Source of the DNA: Haloplanus salinarum
GTDB taxonomy: Archaea; Halobacteriota; Halobacteria; Halobacteriales; Haloferacaceae
Reading direction: 5' to 3'
Length of the DNA stretch: 64,000 bases
NCBI RefSeq assembly: GCF_024498175.1
Contig: NZ_CP101823.1
Coordinates: 868,001-932,000, forward strand
Positions within the stretch are counted from its first letter, which is position 1, and each line of letters begins with the position of its first letter. The notes below the pieces were generated by a model, which ran no database searches, was not told the DNA's origin, and worked only from the letters and a program-made list of their open reading frames with translations. The translations under genes and the position numbers were made by a program. Positions 49,519 to 58,055 of the stretch are shown here, one piece after another.

Positions 49519-49603
49519 CGTACGGATTGTTGTAACTGTGTTCCGGTGGGTCGCCAGGACAGTCCGGCGACCTACCGGTACTGACTCACAATAAACAGTC
49601 TCA
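49519..49603. repeat. Palindromic intergenic element, copy C
   Basis: Inverted repeat with arms 49521-49555 and 49566-49601 around AGGACAGTCC, itself partly self-complementary. Inner arms GGTGGGTCGCC / GGCGACCTACC; outer arms include TACGGATTGTTG and CAATAAACAGT. The right end carries the TGA (49601-49603) of the leftward START-like gene; on the other side it lies upstream of trkA. Confidence 0.8.
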
Positions 49604-50140
49604 GCGCTCACCCGGCGCCTCGTGGACGACGAGTTCGGCGTCGCGCCGCCGCCCTTCCACGTCGGCGACGATCCGTTCGACCACGCGTTCGGCCTCCGCG
49701 ACGAGCACCGGTTTCACCTTCTCGACGACCCAGTCGAGGGAGACGAACCGCGGCAGATCCAGCATCTCTCCGCCGACGGAGCCGGGATCGAACTCGACTT
49801 CGAGGTGGACGCGACACGCCGGTCCCGTCGCGTCCGGCACCGTCTCGGGGACGTCGTCGAGGGGATCGACCCGCCACCGCCCCTTGGCGTCGAGGTCCTC
49901 GGTCACCCGCCAGTCCAGCCGGGTCGGCGGCTCGGCATCGCTCACCTCGGTGTGGGCGGTGTAGGAGAGCTTCCACCACGAGAACCGCAGCCGATACCGG
50001 GTGCCCGGCGAGCCGTCGCCGTCGGCCTCCACCTCGGTCAGATACTCCGAATACCTGGCGTATCGCGGGAAGTCGACGAGGAAGTCGTACACCTCCTCGG
50101 TCGACAGGCAGACGACCGTACTGACGTGGATACGGTCCAC
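49601..50140 (-). CDS. SRPBCC (START-like) family protein
   Basis: 179-aa protein with the helix-grip ligand-binding fold. VSTVVCLSTEEVYDFLVDFPRYARYSEYLTEVEADGDG is the standard first strand-helix pair, followed by GTRYRLRFSWWKLSYTAHTEV and the long C-terminal helix LVAEAERVVERIVADVE. Such proteins bind hydrophobic ligands such as quinones or polyketides; nothing fixes the ligand here. GTG 50140 is supported by an AGTATTACC box at about 50164-50171, giving leaderless spacing; upstream open frame is not conserved. The stop codon is the first base group of palindromic element C. Divergent from coaBC. Confidence 0.83.
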   Translation of the reverse strand: MDRIHVSTVVCLSTEEVYDFLVDFPRYARYSEYLTEVEADGDGSPGTRYRLRFSWWKLSYTAHTEVSDAEPPTRLDWRVTEDLDAKGRWRVDPLDDVPETVPDATGPACRVHLEVEFDPGSVGGEMLDLPRFVSLDWVVEKVKPVLVAEAERVVERIVADVEGRRRDAELVVHEAPGER

Positions 50141-50277
50141 GTGGGATCCACGGACCGTGGCGTGGTAATACTGCCGGCTGTCCCAACCGGCCTCCCACGG
50201 TGGTGGATCTCGCGAGCGACGGCCGGCGGTGGGAGCGTCGCTCGGGTCGGGGGCCGCCACGCGCCCCCCGGCGCCGA

Positions 50278-50286
50278 CCCTTAAGA
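50278..50286 (+). promoter_or_regulatory. TATA box of coaBC
   Basis: CCCTTAAGA, about 28 bp before ATG 50311, giving a leaderless transcript. Confidence 0.4.
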
Positions 50287-50310
50287 CCCTCGCCACGAAA
50301 GTGCGGACGA

Positions 50311-51474
50311 ATGCTCGAGGGAACGCACGTCGCGCTCGGGGTGACGGGTAGCATCGCGGCGGTGAAGACGGTGGAACTCGCCCACGAACTCCGTCGCCAC
50401 GGCGCGCGCGTCAGAGCCGTGACGACCGACGCCGCCCGTGGGATCGTCCACCCGTGGGCACTCCAGTTCGCCACCGACACCCGGCCGGTGACGGAACTGA
50501 CTGGCGCGGTCGAACACGTCGAGCTCTGTGGGCGCGAGGGGTGGGCGGACGTCCTGTTGATCGCCCCGGCCACCGCGAACACCGTCGGCAAGGTGGCCGC
50601 GGCCGTCGACGACACGCCCGTGACGACGTGTGCGACGACGGCCCTCGGCGCGGACGTGCCGGTCGTCGTCGCGCCCGCGATGCACGAACCGATGTACGAC
50701 CACCCGGGGGTCCTCGACGCCATCGACCGCGTCGAGTCCTGGGGCGTCGACTTCGTCGACCCGCGGATCGAGGAGGGGAAGGCCAAGATCGCGAGCGAGG
50801 ACGCCATCGTCACCGCCGTCGCGCGGGCGACGACCCCCGATCCGCTCGCCGGCCGGCACGTCGTCGTCACGAGCGGCGCGACCACGGAGTCGGTCGACCC
50901 CATCCGGACGCTCTCGAACCGCGCCTCCGGGCGCACCGGGCGGGCGGTCGCCCGCGCCTGTCACGTCCGCGGTGCCGACGTGACGCTCGTCCACGACGGC
51001 CCGGCCGTCCACTACGCCGACGTGCGCGCCGTCGAGAGCGCGGCGGAGATGATCGACGCCGTATCGGCGGCGGTCGCGGGCGACGACCCGGCCGACGCCC
51101 TCGTCTCGGCCGCCGCCATCTCCGATTTCACGGTCGAGCGCGCCGGCGAGAAGATCCGCTCGGGCGAGCCGATCACCCTCGAACTGGAACCGACGCCGAA
51201 GCTCCTCGACGCCGTGCGTGCCGACCACCCCGGCCTCGCGATGGTCGGGTTCAAGGCGGAGACCGGCGGCGACGACGAGGCGATGATCGAGCGGGCTCGA
51301 CGCCTCCGGGACCGTGTCGACCTGGCGTTCGTCGTCGCCAACGACGCGTCGGTGATGGGGGGTGACGACACCCGGGCGCTGGTGGTCGACGCGGACGACG
51401 TGGATCGGTTCCGGGGCTCGAAGGGCGGCCTGGGCCGGCGGGTCGCCGACCGTCTCGCGACGACCCTCGACTGA
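50311..51474 (+). CDS. coaBC: Bifunctional phosphopantothenoylcysteine decarboxylase/phosphopantothenate-cysteine ligase
   Basis: 387-aa coenzyme A biosynthesis enzyme. Residues 1-~185 are the FMN-dependent decarboxylase CoaC: ALGVTGSIAAVKTVELAHELRR, IAPATANTVGKVAAAVDD and APAMHEPMYDHPGV (PxMN-like site, here PAMHE). Residues ~190-387 are the CTP-dependent ligase CoaB: VVTSGATTESVDPIRTLSNRASGRTGRAVARA, SAAAISDFTVE, EKIRSG and FVVANDAS. Both catalytic halves are complete. In archaea the phosphopantothenate itself comes from the PPS/PoK route. Monocistronic with its own TATA box. Confidence 0.94.
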   Translation: MLEGTHVALGVTGSIAAVKTVELAHELRRHGARVRAVTTDAARGIVHPWALQFATDTRPVTELTGAVEHVELCGREGWADVLLIAPATANTVGKVAAAVDDTPVTTCATTALGADVPVVVAPAMHEPMYDHPGVLDAIDRVESWGVDFVDPRIEEGKAKIASEDAIVTAVARATTPDPLAGRHVVVTSGATTESVDPIRTLSNRASGRTGRAVARACHVRGADVTLVHDGPAVHYADVRAVESAAEMIDAVSAAVAGDDPADALVSAAAISDFTVERAGEKIRSGEPITLELEPTPKLLDAVRADHPGLAMVGFKAETGGDDEAMIERARRLRDRVDLAFVVANDASVMGGDDTRALVVDADDVDRFRGSKGGLGRRVADRLATTLD

Positions 51475-51603
51475 CGGATCGACGGCCGCGTAGGGACGCT
51501 CGCCGGCCGTATAGCAATAGTTATGAAAGCGGAACCGAACGCTACACGATGATACGAATGCACGGGAGAGCCACCGCTCGGGTCGCCGGAGGTCGACCGC
51601 CCG

Positions 51604-52707
51604 ATGGCGGGTGAAGGCGGACGCGACGTACTCGTCCCGGTCGGTGACTCGGAGACGTTGCGGCGGACGGTGACGTACGCGGTCGAACGAGCTTACGCGT
51701 CGGTCACCGAAGACGCGGACGAGGGCGAGGTGACGGTCGACACCGTGGGGACGCCGCTCACGCTCCACTTCGTCTACCCCGCGCGCTGGCGCACCGTCGA
51801 GGCCGACCCGGCGGACGTCGAGTCCGCGCGGACGCTGCTGGACCGGGTCGTCGCCTGGGCACGTGAGGACCTCGACGGGTTGACCGCCGAGGACGCCCCC
51901 GAGACCGTCGTCTTCGAGTCGTCCATCGTCGGGACGAACGAGTACGTCTTCAGCCCCGGCGACTTCGCCGACGTCATCGCGGGCTACGCCGCGGCGAACG
52001 ACGTCCAGCGGGTCGTCGTCGATCCGTCCTTTCGTCCCGGCGGGAGCGCTCCGATCCTGCGCTCCTTCGAGGCGGAACTCGCGGACCGGGGCTTCGACGT
52101 ACTGGAGGCGCCGGTCACCCGCCGGACGCGGCGGAGCCTCCCCTTTACCGCCATCGGCCTCCCCGAGTTCTTCGTGGTCTTCTCCGCGTCCTTCCTGTTT
52201 TACCTGGCGCTCGGCGGGTGGCACGTCACCGACCCGTACGAACTGATCACGGGCGTCGCCACGGCCGGGGTGGTGGCGGTCACCCTCGCTAGCGTGGCAC
52301 TCAAAGGCGAGGTGCCGAACCTGCGGTTCGTCGCCGCCACGCTCGCCCGGCTGGCGGCGTACACGCCGATCCTGCTCTGGGAGATCGCGAAGGCGAACGT
52401 CGCGCTCGCGTACGTGGTGTTGCATCCGCGTCTCCCCATCGACCCGCGGATGGTCGAGTTCGACGCCGCGGTCTGGGGCGACATGCCCGTCACCACGCTC
52501 GCCAACTCGATCACGCTGACACCGGGGACGCTGACGGTCGACGTGAGCCGCCAGCACTTCCTCGTCCACGCGCTGATCCCCGACGCGGAGACGGACCTCC
52601 TCGACGGGAAACTCGAACGACTCGTCCGCTTCGTCTTCTACGGCCGCGAGTCGGCACGCATCGCCTCGCCGCGCGAACGGCTCGACGACCGGGAGGGTGA
52701 GTCGTGA
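51604..52707 (+). CDS. mnhE: Mrp/Mnh antiporter subunit E with a stress-protein-like N-terminal domain
   Basis: 367-aa protein. Residues ~1-170 resemble a UspA-type alpha/beta domain (RDVLVPVGDSETLRRTVTYAVERAYA, FADVIAGYAAANDVQRVVVDP) but lack the ATP-binding G-x2-G-x9-GS signature. Residues ~180-367 are MnhE: LPEFFVVFSASFLFYLALGGWHVT, NLRFVAATLARLAAYTPILLWEIAKANVALAYVVL and NSITLTPGTLTVDVSRQHFLVHAL. First gene of a nine-gene Mrp operon; the upstream 129 bp hold a TATAGCAATAGTTATG promoter region. Overlaps mnhF by GTGA. Confidence 0.93.
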   Translation: MAGEGGRDVLVPVGDSETLRRTVTYAVERAYASVTEDADEGEVTVDTVGTPLTLHFVYPARWRTVEADPADVESARTLLDRVVAWAREDLDGLTAEDAPETVVFESSIVGTNEYVFSPGDFADVIAGYAAANDVQRVVVDPSFRPGGSAPILRSFEAELADRGFDVLEAPVTRRTRRSLPFTAIGLPEFFVVFSASFLFYLALGGWHVTDPYELITGVATAGVVAVTLASVALKGEVPNLRFVAATLARLAAYTPILLWEIAKANVALAYVVLHPRLPIDPRMVEFDAAVWGDMPVTTLANSITLTPGTLTVDVSRQHFLVHALIPDAETDLLDGKLERLVRFVFYGRESARIASPRERLDDREGES

Positions 52708-53027
52708 CGCCGTTCCTCCTCGCGGCCGCCGGCGGCCCCGACGTCACCGTCTCCGCGACGTTGTCGTCGATCCTCCTCGCCGCGGCCGCGGCCTTCACGC
52801 TGTTCGCGGTGGTCCTCCTCTACCGGGTCGTCCGCGGCCCGACCACGCAGGACCGCATCGTCGCCATCAACGTCGTCGGGACGAACACCGTCATCGTCAT
52901 CGCGCTGGTGAGCGTCGCCCTCGGCGAGTACGGCTACCTCGACGTGGCTCTGGTGTACGGCCTGCTCAACTTCGTCATGAGCATCGCCGTCTCGAAGATC
53001 ACCGTCGAGTGGGGTGGTGTCCTGTGA
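52704..53027 (+). CDS. mnhF: Mrp/Mnh antiporter subunit F
   Basis: 107-aa small membrane subunit with three helices. FTLFAVVLLYRVVRGPTTQDRIVAINVVGTNTVIVIALVSVALG (residues ~30-75) is the family core with the conserved RGPT.QDRI loop, and the last helix ends VYGLLNFVMSIAVSKIT. GTG 52704 overlaps the mnhE stop and the gene overlaps mnhG by GTGA (53024-53027). Structural subunit of a Na+/H+ antiporter. Intact. Confidence 0.93.
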   Translation: MTPFLLAAAGGPDVTVSATLSSILLAAAAAFTLFAVVLLYRVVRGPTTQDRIVAINVVGTNTVIVIALVSVALGEYGYLDVALVYGLLNFVMSIAVSKITVEWGGVL

Positions 53028-53356
53028 CGCCGATCGAGATCCTGGCGGCGGTTTTCGTCGTCGTCGGGACCTTCTTCGGCTTCGTCGCCACCGTCGGCCT
53101 CGTCCGCCTGCCCGGCCTCTACGCCCGCCTGCACGCGGCGTCGAAAAGCGACACCCTCGGCTCGGTCCTGTCGCTTGCCGGTATCGCCATCGTCCTCGGT
53201 GTGAGCACCGAGTCGCTGAAGCTCGTCTTCCTGTTGCTCTTCCTGTTCGTGACGAGCCCGACGGCCGCCCACGCCATCGCCCGCGCCGCCAAGGAGGAGG
53301 GGATCGAACCGACCGGCGAGGACGCCCGGATCGGCGACGAGGGAGGTGAGTCGTGA
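53024..53356 (+). CDS. mnhG: Mrp/Mnh antiporter subunit G
   Basis: 110-aa membrane subunit with three helices: IEILAAVFVVVGTFFGFVATVGLVRLPGLYARLHAASKSDTLGSVL carries the conserved G..RLPD.Y.RLHA..K..TLG motif. LKLVFLLLFLFVTSPTAAHAIARAA follows. A short hydrophilic tail (EEGIEPTGEDAR) ends the protein. GTG start and stop both overlap neighbours by 4 bp. Confidence 0.94.
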   Translation: MTPIEILAAVFVVVGTFFGFVATVGLVRLPGLYARLHAASKSDTLGSVLSLAGIAIVLGVSTESLKLVFLLLFLFVTSPTAAHAIARAAKEEGIEPTGEDARIGDEGGES

Positions 53357-53889
53357 GCCTCTCCGTCCCCGTCGCGGTCGTCCTCCTGTTCATGCTGGGG
53401 AGCGCGCTCGCGGCCGCCGTCATCCGCGACGTGGTCGGCAGCATCGTCGCCTTCGCCGGCTACAGCTTCGGCGTCGCCGTCCTCTGGGCGTTCCTCCGGG
53501 CCCCCGACGTCGCGCTCACGGAGGCGGCCGTCGGCGCCGGGATCACGACGGTCCTCTTCTTGCTCACCATCGCCCGGACGACGGTCACCCGCTCCGAGCG
53601 GTTCGAGGGGATCGGCCTCCGCTCCGGGCTGGCGGTCGTCGCCGTCGTCGTCACGGTCGGCGCGACGGTGCCGGCGCTCCCCGCGGTCGGCGATCCGTCG
53701 GCCCCGGTCCTCGCCGGCGAGGTGAGCCAGCACTACCTCTCCAACGCCTACGACGACACCGGCGTGACGAACGTCGTCACGGCCGTCCTCGTCGGCTACC
53801 GTGGCTTCGACACCCTCGGCGAGGTGGCCGTCGTCTTCGCCGCCGGCATCGCCATGTTGCTCGTCCTCCGACGGGAGGCGTTCGTATGA
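53353..53889 (+). CDS. DUF4040 subunit, detached C-terminal part of MrpA
   Basis: 178-aa membrane protein with five to six helices. The DUF4040 core AAVIRDVVGSIVAFAGYSFGVAVLWAFLRAPDVALTEAAVGAGITTVLFLLTIARTT equals the C-terminal region of MrpA or the MbhD/E subunits of membrane hydrogenases; PDVALTEAAVGAG is the signature. The second half (VSQHYLSNAYDDTGVTNVVTAVLVGYRGFDTLGEVAVVF) matches the N-terminal extension usually in MrpB. So the MrpA/MrpB border is moved compared with bacteria. GTG start; 4-bp overlaps on both sides. Confidence 0.9.
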   Translation: MSLSVPVAVVLLFMLGSALAAAVIRDVVGSIVAFAGYSFGVAVLWAFLRAPDVALTEAAVGAGITTVLFLLTIARTTVTRSERFEGIGLRSGLAVVAVVVTVGATVPALPAVGDPSAPVLAGEVSQHYLSNAYDDTGVTNVVTAVLVGYRGFDTLGEVAVVFAAGIAMLLVLRREAFV

Positions 53890-54464
53890 GCGACCGTGAC
53901 CCGACCCCAGACCCGGCGGCCGACTCCGAACGCGCCGGCGACGACGACGACCGGCCCGACGCGGGACCCGACGGCGAGGGGTCCATCTCACGGCCCGCCG
54001 ACGAGCGGCCCCCCTACGTCGAGAGCACGATCATCATGACGACCGTCCGGGTGATCGCCCCCTTCGTTCTCACCCTCGGCGTGTTCGTGATGTTCCACGG
54101 CGCGAGCTCCGCGGGCGGCGGGTTCCAGGGCGGCGTCATCGCCGCGACGACCGTCGTCATGCTCGGGTTCGCGTTCGGTATCGAACCCATCGCCGCGCAC
54201 CTGCGGAACGAACAGCTCGCCCTCCTCGTCCTCTCCGGGGTCGGAACCTTCCTCCTCATCGGCCTGGGGGGCTATCTCGTCGGCGGCAACTTCCTCCAGG
54301 TCTCCGGATACGAGACGTTGTTCCACCATGGCAGCAAATACAGCATCGAACTCGTCGAAGTCGGCATCGGCGTCGTGGTGTCGGGCGTCATCACCGGCCT
54401 CTTCTTCCTGCTGGGGACCGGGGTCGACGTCGACGACGACGCCGGCTCGGAGGGGGATCGGTAG
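53886..54464 (+). CDS. mnhB: Mrp/Mnh antiporter subunit B
   Basis: 192-aa membrane protein. The N-terminal ~45 residues are a hydrophilic Asp/Pro-rich tail. ESTIIMTTVRVIAPFVLTLGVFVMFHGASSAGGGFQGGVIAATTVVMLGFAFG is the MnhB core with the diagnostic G...PGGGFQGG-like loop (here SSAGGGFQGG). Two further helices follow and the protein ends in an acidic tail. ATG 53886 overlaps the previous stop; the next ATG follows the TAG directly (54465). Confidence 0.93.
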   Translation: MSDRDPTPDPAADSERAGDDDDRPDAGPDGEGSISRPADERPPYVESTIIMTTVRVIAPFVLTLGVFVMFHGASSAGGGFQGGVIAATTVVMLGFAFGIEPIAAHLRNEQLALLVLSGVGTFLLIGLGGYLVGGNFLQVSGYETLFHHGSKYSIELVEVGIGVVVSGVITGLFFLLGTGVDVDDDAGSEGDR

Positions 54465-54830
54465 ATGATCGAACTCCTCACGACGAAGTACACCTACCTC
54501 GTCGTGGTGGCGCTGCTCGGCATCGGCGCGTACGTCATGATCGAGAGCGACAACTTCGTGAAGAAGATCATCGGGATGAACGTCTTCCAGACCGGCATCT
54601 TCGTCTTCTTCATCTCGGCGGGCTTCCACACCGAGGGCCGTTCCCCGGTGGTCCAGAGCGGCGGCGGTGGCGGCCCCTTCGTCTCGCCGCTGCCGCACGT
54701 GCTCATCCTGACCGCCATCGTCGTCGGGGTGAGCCTGACGGCCGTCGCGCTCGGCCTCGTCGTCCGCATCTACGAGAGCTACGGCACGATCAACGAGCGC
54801 ACGCTGGAGGAGGTGCGCACGGATGAGTGA
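54465..54830 (+). CDS. mnhC: Mrp/Mnh antiporter subunit C (NuoK-like)
   Basis: 121-aa subunit with three helices, homologous to NuoK of complex I. Conserved stretches are VALLGIGAYVMIESDNFVKKIIGMNVFQTGIFVFFISAG and PLPHVLILTAIVVGVSLTAVALGLVVRIYESYGTI. A glycine run (SGGGGGP) lies in the loop between helices 2 and 3. ATG 54465 starts right after the mnhB stop. Overlaps mnhD by 8 bp. Confidence 0.94.
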   Translation: MIELLTTKYTYLVVVALLGIGAYVMIESDNFVKKIIGMNVFQTGIFVFFISAGFHTEGRSPVVQSGGGGGPFVSPLPHVLILTAIVVGVSLTAVALGLVVRIYESYGTINERTLEEVRTDE

Positions 54831-56349
54831 CGCCTACCTCCCCCTCCTGGTCGCCCTCCCGCTGTTGGGGGCGCTGCTCGCCGTCGCGGCCGGACTGGGC
54901 TCCGAGCGGGGACCGGCGGTCGTCGCGCCGGTCGTCCTCGCCGCCCAGACGGGGCTCGCGGGGTGGCTCGGCTCCCGGGCCATCCTCGACGGTCCGCTCT
55001 CGGTGGGGGTCGGCGGCTTCGTCGCCCCCTACGGCATCGAACTCGTCGTCGACGGCCTGTCGGCCGCGGTGGTCGTCCTCGTCGCCGTCGTCTCCCTCGC
55101 GGCCCTCGCGTTCGTCACGGAGGACGACCCCGGCGGGACGGCCTTCTACGCCGAGTACCTCCTCCTCGTCGCCGGTCTCTCGGGGATGGCCGTCACCGGC
55201 GACGTGTTCAACCTCTACGTCTTCCTCGAGATTACGGGGCTGGCGACCTACGCGCTGGTCGCGAGCGCCGGGACCGGTCGCTCGGCCGTGTCGGCGCTCA
55301 AGTACCTCCTCTTCGGCACCGTCGCCGCTTCGCTGTACCTGCTCGGGGTCGGCTACGCACTGGTGGCGACGGGGACGCTCAACATGGCCGACCTCGCGAC
55401 CGAGCTGGCGGCGGCCGGCTACGACTCGCCGCTCGTGCTCGCCTCCTTCGGGTTCATCGTCGTCGGCCTCGCGACCAAGACGGCGCTGTTCCCGCTGCAC
55501 ACCTGGCAGCCCGACGCCTACGCCGACGCCCCGGACAGCGTGAGCGCGCTCATCGCCGCGCTCGTCTCGACGGTGGCGGCCTACGCGCTCCTCCGGCTGG
55601 TCTACACCGTCTACACCCCGGCTTTCTTCGAGGCCGTCCCGGTCGCCCGCGACGCCCTGATCGTCTTCGCGGCGGTCAGCATCGTCGTCGGGAGCGTCCT
55701 CGCGGTGACCCAATCCGAGGTCAAGCGGATGCTCGCCTACTCGTCGGTGTCGCAGTACGGCCTGGTCGTCGTCGGCGTCGCCATCGGCACGCCGGCGGCG
55801 GTCTTCGGCGCCGTCGTCCACCTGCTCGGTCACGCGATCATGAAGGGTGGGCTGTTCGTCGCCGCGGGCACCGTCGCCGACGTGACCGGCGCCCGGACCG
55901 TCGACGAGTACGCCGGCCTCGCCGACCGGTTCCCGGTTCTCGGCGGGGCGAGCGCCGTACTCATGCTCGCGATGGTCGGCGTCCCGCCGGCCGTCGGCTT
56001 CGCGGGCAAGTGGTACATCGCGCTCGGCGCCGTCCGGGCGGGCACCTGGCCCGTCGCCGTCGTCATCTTCGCGTCGACGCTCCTGACGCTCGCGTACTTC
56101 GCCCTGCTGGTCGAGCGGATGTTCGTCGCGCCGGCCTCCGAGAGCGTCCTGGCCGCGACCGACGGTGGCCGTGACGGCGACGCCGAGGGCGACGCACTCG
56201 GCCCCTCGCCCCCGCCGACCGCCCGCCCCAGTCGCCGGGCGCTCGCGCTCGTCGTCGGCGCCGCCGTCGTCGCCGTCGTTCTCGGCCTCGTCGTCACCGA
56301 CCTCGGGACCGCGCTGGAACCGACCATCGACACGCTCCTCTCGCCATGA
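54823..56349 (+). CDS. mnhD: Proton-conducting Mrp subunit D, first copy
   Basis: 508-aa NuoN/L/M-type subunit with about 14 helices. Channel residues: TM5 Glu136 (YVFLEITGLATY), TM7 Lys219 (LATKTALFPLHTWQPDAY) and the EVKRMLAYSSVSQYG loop. At the TM8 position, where the second and third copies have Lys (Lys256, Lys232), this protein has Thr250 (AALVSTVAAYALLRL). C-terminal linker ~445-475 is Asp/Pro rich. ATG 54823 overlaps mnhC; overlaps the next gene by 4 bp. Probable proton or sodium half-channel. Confidence 0.93.
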   Translation: MSDAYLPLLVALPLLGALLAVAAGLGSERGPAVVAPVVLAAQTGLAGWLGSRAILDGPLSVGVGGFVAPYGIELVVDGLSAAVVVLVAVVSLAALAFVTEDDPGGTAFYAEYLLLVAGLSGMAVTGDVFNLYVFLEITGLATYALVASAGTGRSAVSALKYLLFGTVAASLYLLGVGYALVATGTLNMADLATELAAAGYDSPLVLASFGFIVVGLATKTALFPLHTWQPDAYADAPDSVSALIAALVSTVAAYALLRLVYTVYTPAFFEAVPVARDALIVFAAVSIVVGSVLAVTQSEVKRMLAYSSVSQYGLVVVGVAIGTPAAVFGAVVHLLGHAIMKGGLFVAAGTVADVTGARTVDEYAGLADRFPVLGGASAVLMLAMVGVPPAVGFAGKWYIALGAVRAGTWPVAVVIFASTLLTLAYFALLVERMFVAPASESVLAATDGGRDGDAEGDALGPSPPPTARPSRRALALVVGAAVVAVVLGLVVTDLGTALEPTIDTLLSP

Positions 56350-58055
56350 CCGACATCGCCTCACTCAGACCGGCTCTGGCCGTCGCCGTCGCGGCGGTGG
56401 CCGTGGTACCGATCCTCGCCTCCGCCCGTCGACCGAACCTCCGCGAGGGGTGGACCGTGCTCGCGGCCGTGGGATCGTTCGCCCTCGTCGCCAGCATGCT
56501 CCCCGGCGCCCTCGACGGGACGGTCTACGTGGCCGACCTCGGGACGCTCGTCGCCGGCGTGGAGTTCTCCCTGCAGGCCGACCCGCTGGGACTGCTCTTT
56601 GCGACCGTCGCCAGCCTGCTCTGGTTGGTGACCAGTTTCTACAGCATCGGCTACATGCGCGGGCTGGACGAGGGCGATCAGACGCGCTACTTCGCGGCCT
56701 TCGCCGCGAGCGTCGCCGCCGCCCTCGGCGTCGCCTTCGCCGCCAACCTCGTCACCATCTTCGTCTTCTACGAACTCCTGACCGTCGCGACGTATCCGCT
56801 CGTCACCCACGACGAGACGCCCGAGGCGCGGGCCGCCGGCCGGAAGTACCTCGCGTACACCTTCGGCGGCGGCGTGGCCGTCCTCGCGGGGACGGTGCTG
56901 GTCGCGACGATGGCGGACACCACGGCCTTCGCCGCGGGCGGCATCGACGCCCTCGCGACCGCCGACCCCGTCCTCGCTCGGGCAGCCTTCGTCCTCCTGA
57001 TCGGCGGCTTCGGCGTGAAGGCGGCGCTCATGCCGCTGCATTCGTGGCTCCCCGACGCGATGGTGGCGCCCACACCCGTCTCGGGGCTGCTCCACGCCGT
57101 CGCCGTCGTCAAGAGCGGCGTCTTCGGCATCGCGCGCGTCGTTCTCGACGTCTACGGCGTCGACCTCACCGGCGCGCTCGGGATGGGCCTGCCGCTCGCC
57201 GTCGTCGCCGCCGCGACGCTCACGCTCGCCAGCGTCATCGCGCTCCGCCAGGACAACCTCAAACGCCGGCTGGCGTTCTCGACGGTGAGTCAGCTCTCCT
57301 ACATCGTCCTCGGCATCGCCATCCTCGATCCCACGTCGATCGTGGGCGGCCTCCTGCACATCCCCGCTCACGCGTTCATGAAGCTCACTCTCTTCTTCAC
57401 CGCCGGCGCCATCCACGTCGAGACCCACACCGACGACATCAGCGACATGGCCGGCATCGGCAAGCGGATGCCCCTGACCATGCTCGCCTTCGGCGTCGCC
57501 GCCGCGGGTATGGCCGGCATCCCGCTGGTCGCCGGCTTCGTCAGCAAGTGGTACCTCCTGATCGGGAGCGTGAGCGCCGACCAGGCCGTCTTCGCCGTCG
57601 TCCTCCTGGTCTCGGGCGTCCTCAACATCGCGTACTTCTGGCCCGTGTTCTATCAGGCCTTCTTCGAGGCCGAGGACGAACACGACGCCAAGCCGCTCGT
57701 GGAGTTCCCCCTCGGCGGCGAGTCGCGGTCGATCCTCCCCGCGGAGCCGACGCCCGACTCCGGCGCCGTCACGGACGGCGGGCACGACGGGGCGGACGGG
57801 CACGACGACCACGGATACGACAAACACGACGAGCACGGACACGACGACGAACACGACGACGACCACGGCGGCCCGCCCGTCGGCGGGTGGGAACGCCGAG
57901 GCTGGGTCGGCGGCGAGAGCACGTGGTTCATGCTCGGGCCCATCCTCGCGGCGATGGTGGGTGCGGTTCTCATCGGCGTCGTCCCCGAGACGGCGGTGTT
58001 CCTGCGCCTCGTCGACGTCATCGTCGAGGGCGCCACCGGGGTGAGCGTCCTGTGA
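56346..58055 (+). CDS. Proton-conducting Mrp subunit, second copy (NuoM-like), His/Asp-rich loop
   Basis: 569-aa NuoM/MrpD-type subunit. Channel residues appear complete: Glu143 (FVFYELLTVATYPLV), Lys225 (GFGVKAALMPLHSWLPDAM), Lys256 (AVAVVKSGVFGIARV) and LKRRLAFSTVSQLSY. Unusual is a cytoplasm-side loop of ~55 residues (about 475-530) consisting largely of His, Asp and Gly (for example HDDHGYDKHDEHGHDDEHDD), which may bind metal or buffer protons. This is inference. Overlaps neighbours by 4 bp each side (ATGA, GTGA). Confidence 0.92.
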   Translation: MTDIASLRPALAVAVAAVAVVPILASARRPNLREGWTVLAAVGSFALVASMLPGALDGTVYVADLGTLVAGVEFSLQADPLGLLFATVASLLWLVTSFYSIGYMRGLDEGDQTRYFAAFAASVAAALGVAFAANLVTIFVFYELLTVATYPLVTHDETPEARAAGRKYLAYTFGGGVAVLAGTVLVATMADTTAFAAGGIDALATADPVLARAAFVLLIGGFGVKAALMPLHSWLPDAMVAPTPVSGLLHAVAVVKSGVFGIARVVLDVYGVDLTGALGMGLPLAVVAAATLTLASVIALRQDNLKRRLAFSTVSQLSYIVLGIAILDPTSIVGGLLHIPAHAFMKLTLFFTAGAIHVETHTDDISDMAGIGKRMPLTMLAFGVAAAGMAGIPLVAGFVSKWYLLIGSVSADQAVFAVVLLVSGVLNIAYFWPVFYQAFFEAEDEHDAKPLVEFPLGGESRSILPAEPTPDSGAVTDGGHDGADGHDDHGYDKHDEHGHDDEHDDDHGGPPVGGWERRGWVGGESTWFMLGPILAAMVGAVLIGVVPETAVFLRLVDVIVEGATGVSVL

